Under the pieces are notes generated by a model. That model saw only the letters and a program-made list of their open reading frames with translations. It made no database searches and was not told where the DNA came from. A stretch of 42,678 nt of DNA from Imhoffiella purpurea. GTDB lineage: Bacteria; Pseudomonadota; Gammaproteobacteria; Chromatiales; Chromatiaceae. The translations under genes were made by a program, and so were the position numbers. Below are positions 42,436-42,678 of the stretch, piece by piece. Position 1 is the stretch's first letter, and every line of letters begins with the position of its first letter. The DNA is taken from assembly GCF_000585215.1 (NCBI RefSeq), contig NZ_AONC01000042.1:1-42678 (forward strand), written 5' to 3'.

Positions 42436-42678
42436 GACAGTCTCTCTATACCCTGCCGATGCTCTCTCAGCGGTTAGGCATCACGGAGCAGGACGCATTG
42501 GCGCTTGGCACCCACGGACATGATGGGCTGATATTCGTGGCCGTCATTCCAGATGGAGCGGAGGCGGTTGTTACCACCTTCCCAGGGGTCATGGCTTTAC
42601 CCATAACTCGCCCCTGCAGAGCGCTGAGCCTCAAGAGCGAGCACGAAATCAGCCGCGCGCTGCAGCCCGATCCACAGG
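42432..42678 (+). CDS. Small element-encoded protein, cut by the window end
   Basis: An open frame starts ATG at 42432 in an ATGA overlap with the integrase stop and continues without a stop to the window edge (82 residues visible). It begins MRQSLYTLPMLSQRLGITEQ, with a short helical stretch that could be a helix-turn-helix, then HDGLIFVAVIPDGAEAV. I do not recognise it. Its coupling to the integrase suggests a directionality factor or accessory recombination protein, but this is inference from position only. Confidence 0.6.
   Translation, partial: MRQSLYTLPMLSQRLGITEQDALALGTHGHDGLIFVAVIPDGAEAVVTTFPGVMALPITRPCRALSLKSEHEISRALQPDPQ

Larger units (their letters stand above)
40656..42678. mobile_element. 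Left end of an integrative element or prophage
   Basis: The element boundary is set by the tRNA-Phe fragment. Inside it are a repeat-rich 200 bases, a tyrosine integrase and a coupled small gene, and it runs past the window end. The fragment's 3' side faces chromosomal DNA and its 5' side faces the integrase, so the element extends rightwards. Whether it is a phage, ICE or genomic island cannot be told from this part. Confidence 0.75.

Overview
The window is a high-GC gammaproteobacterial chromosome segment. The run gyrA-serC-serA-pheA-hisC-tyrA, separate GluRS and GlnRS genes, DUF1840 and Mth938-like proteins, and a DsrC-family protein together suggest a purple sulfur bacterium of the Chromatiaceae or a close relative. 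That placement is inferred from gene content and order only. Nearly all of the segment is tightly packed housekeeping and regulatory genes. The last 2 kb is the end of an integrated mobile element.

Layout. (1) 1-2.6 kb: a terminator, then divergent mtaD-like deaminase and mtnA (5-methylthioadenosine salvage). (2) 2.7-12.2 kb: an EAL protein, gyrA, then a serine/aromatic amino acid run (serC, serA, pheA, hisC, tyrA). (3) 12.3-15.3 kb: a membrane-anchored unknown protein and an Mth938-like protein on the minus strand, gltX, and a DUF1840 protein. (4) 15.4-19.7 kb: glnS, a DinB-like protein, a Fe-S uracil-DNA glycosylase family protein, a hotdog thioesterase and a CinA/MoaB-like protein, closely spaced. 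(5) 19.7-25.4 kb: a broken yfiR gene coupled to a 1738-residue CHASE8/histidine kinase/REC/GGDEF/EAL protein. (6) 25.5-30.9 kb: a HIT protein, an RND efflux pair and a small phosphatase-like gene. (7) 30.8-34.8 kb, minus strand: btaA-btaB for betaine lipid (DGTS) synthesis followed by an acyltransferase-SGNH protein. (8) 35.1-37.6 kb: a DRE-TIM aldolase and citrate synthase, then the 3' remnant of an nnrS gene. (9) 37.6-40 kb: a cysteine-free DsrC-like fusion protein divergent from a LysR regulator with a clear palindrome between them, and rnk. (10) 40.6 kb to the end: a 49-bp 3' fragment of tRNA-Phe (att site) with its terminator, a repeat-rich stretch, a tyrosine integrase and a translationally coupled small gene cut by the window edge.

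The most interesting points are these. The YfiN-like CHASE8 hybrid has lost its periplasmic repressor YfiR by frameshift, and its Hpt-like domain lacks the phospho-accepting histidine. The DsrC-like protein has neither redox cysteine, carries an unknown N-terminal domain and faces a LysR gene. A betaine-lipid operon appears to be coupled to an acyltransferase. Two intergenic inverted repeats have arms built from exact 7-bp periodic units. Several genes are followed by very stable GC-rich hairpins that lack a U-tract.
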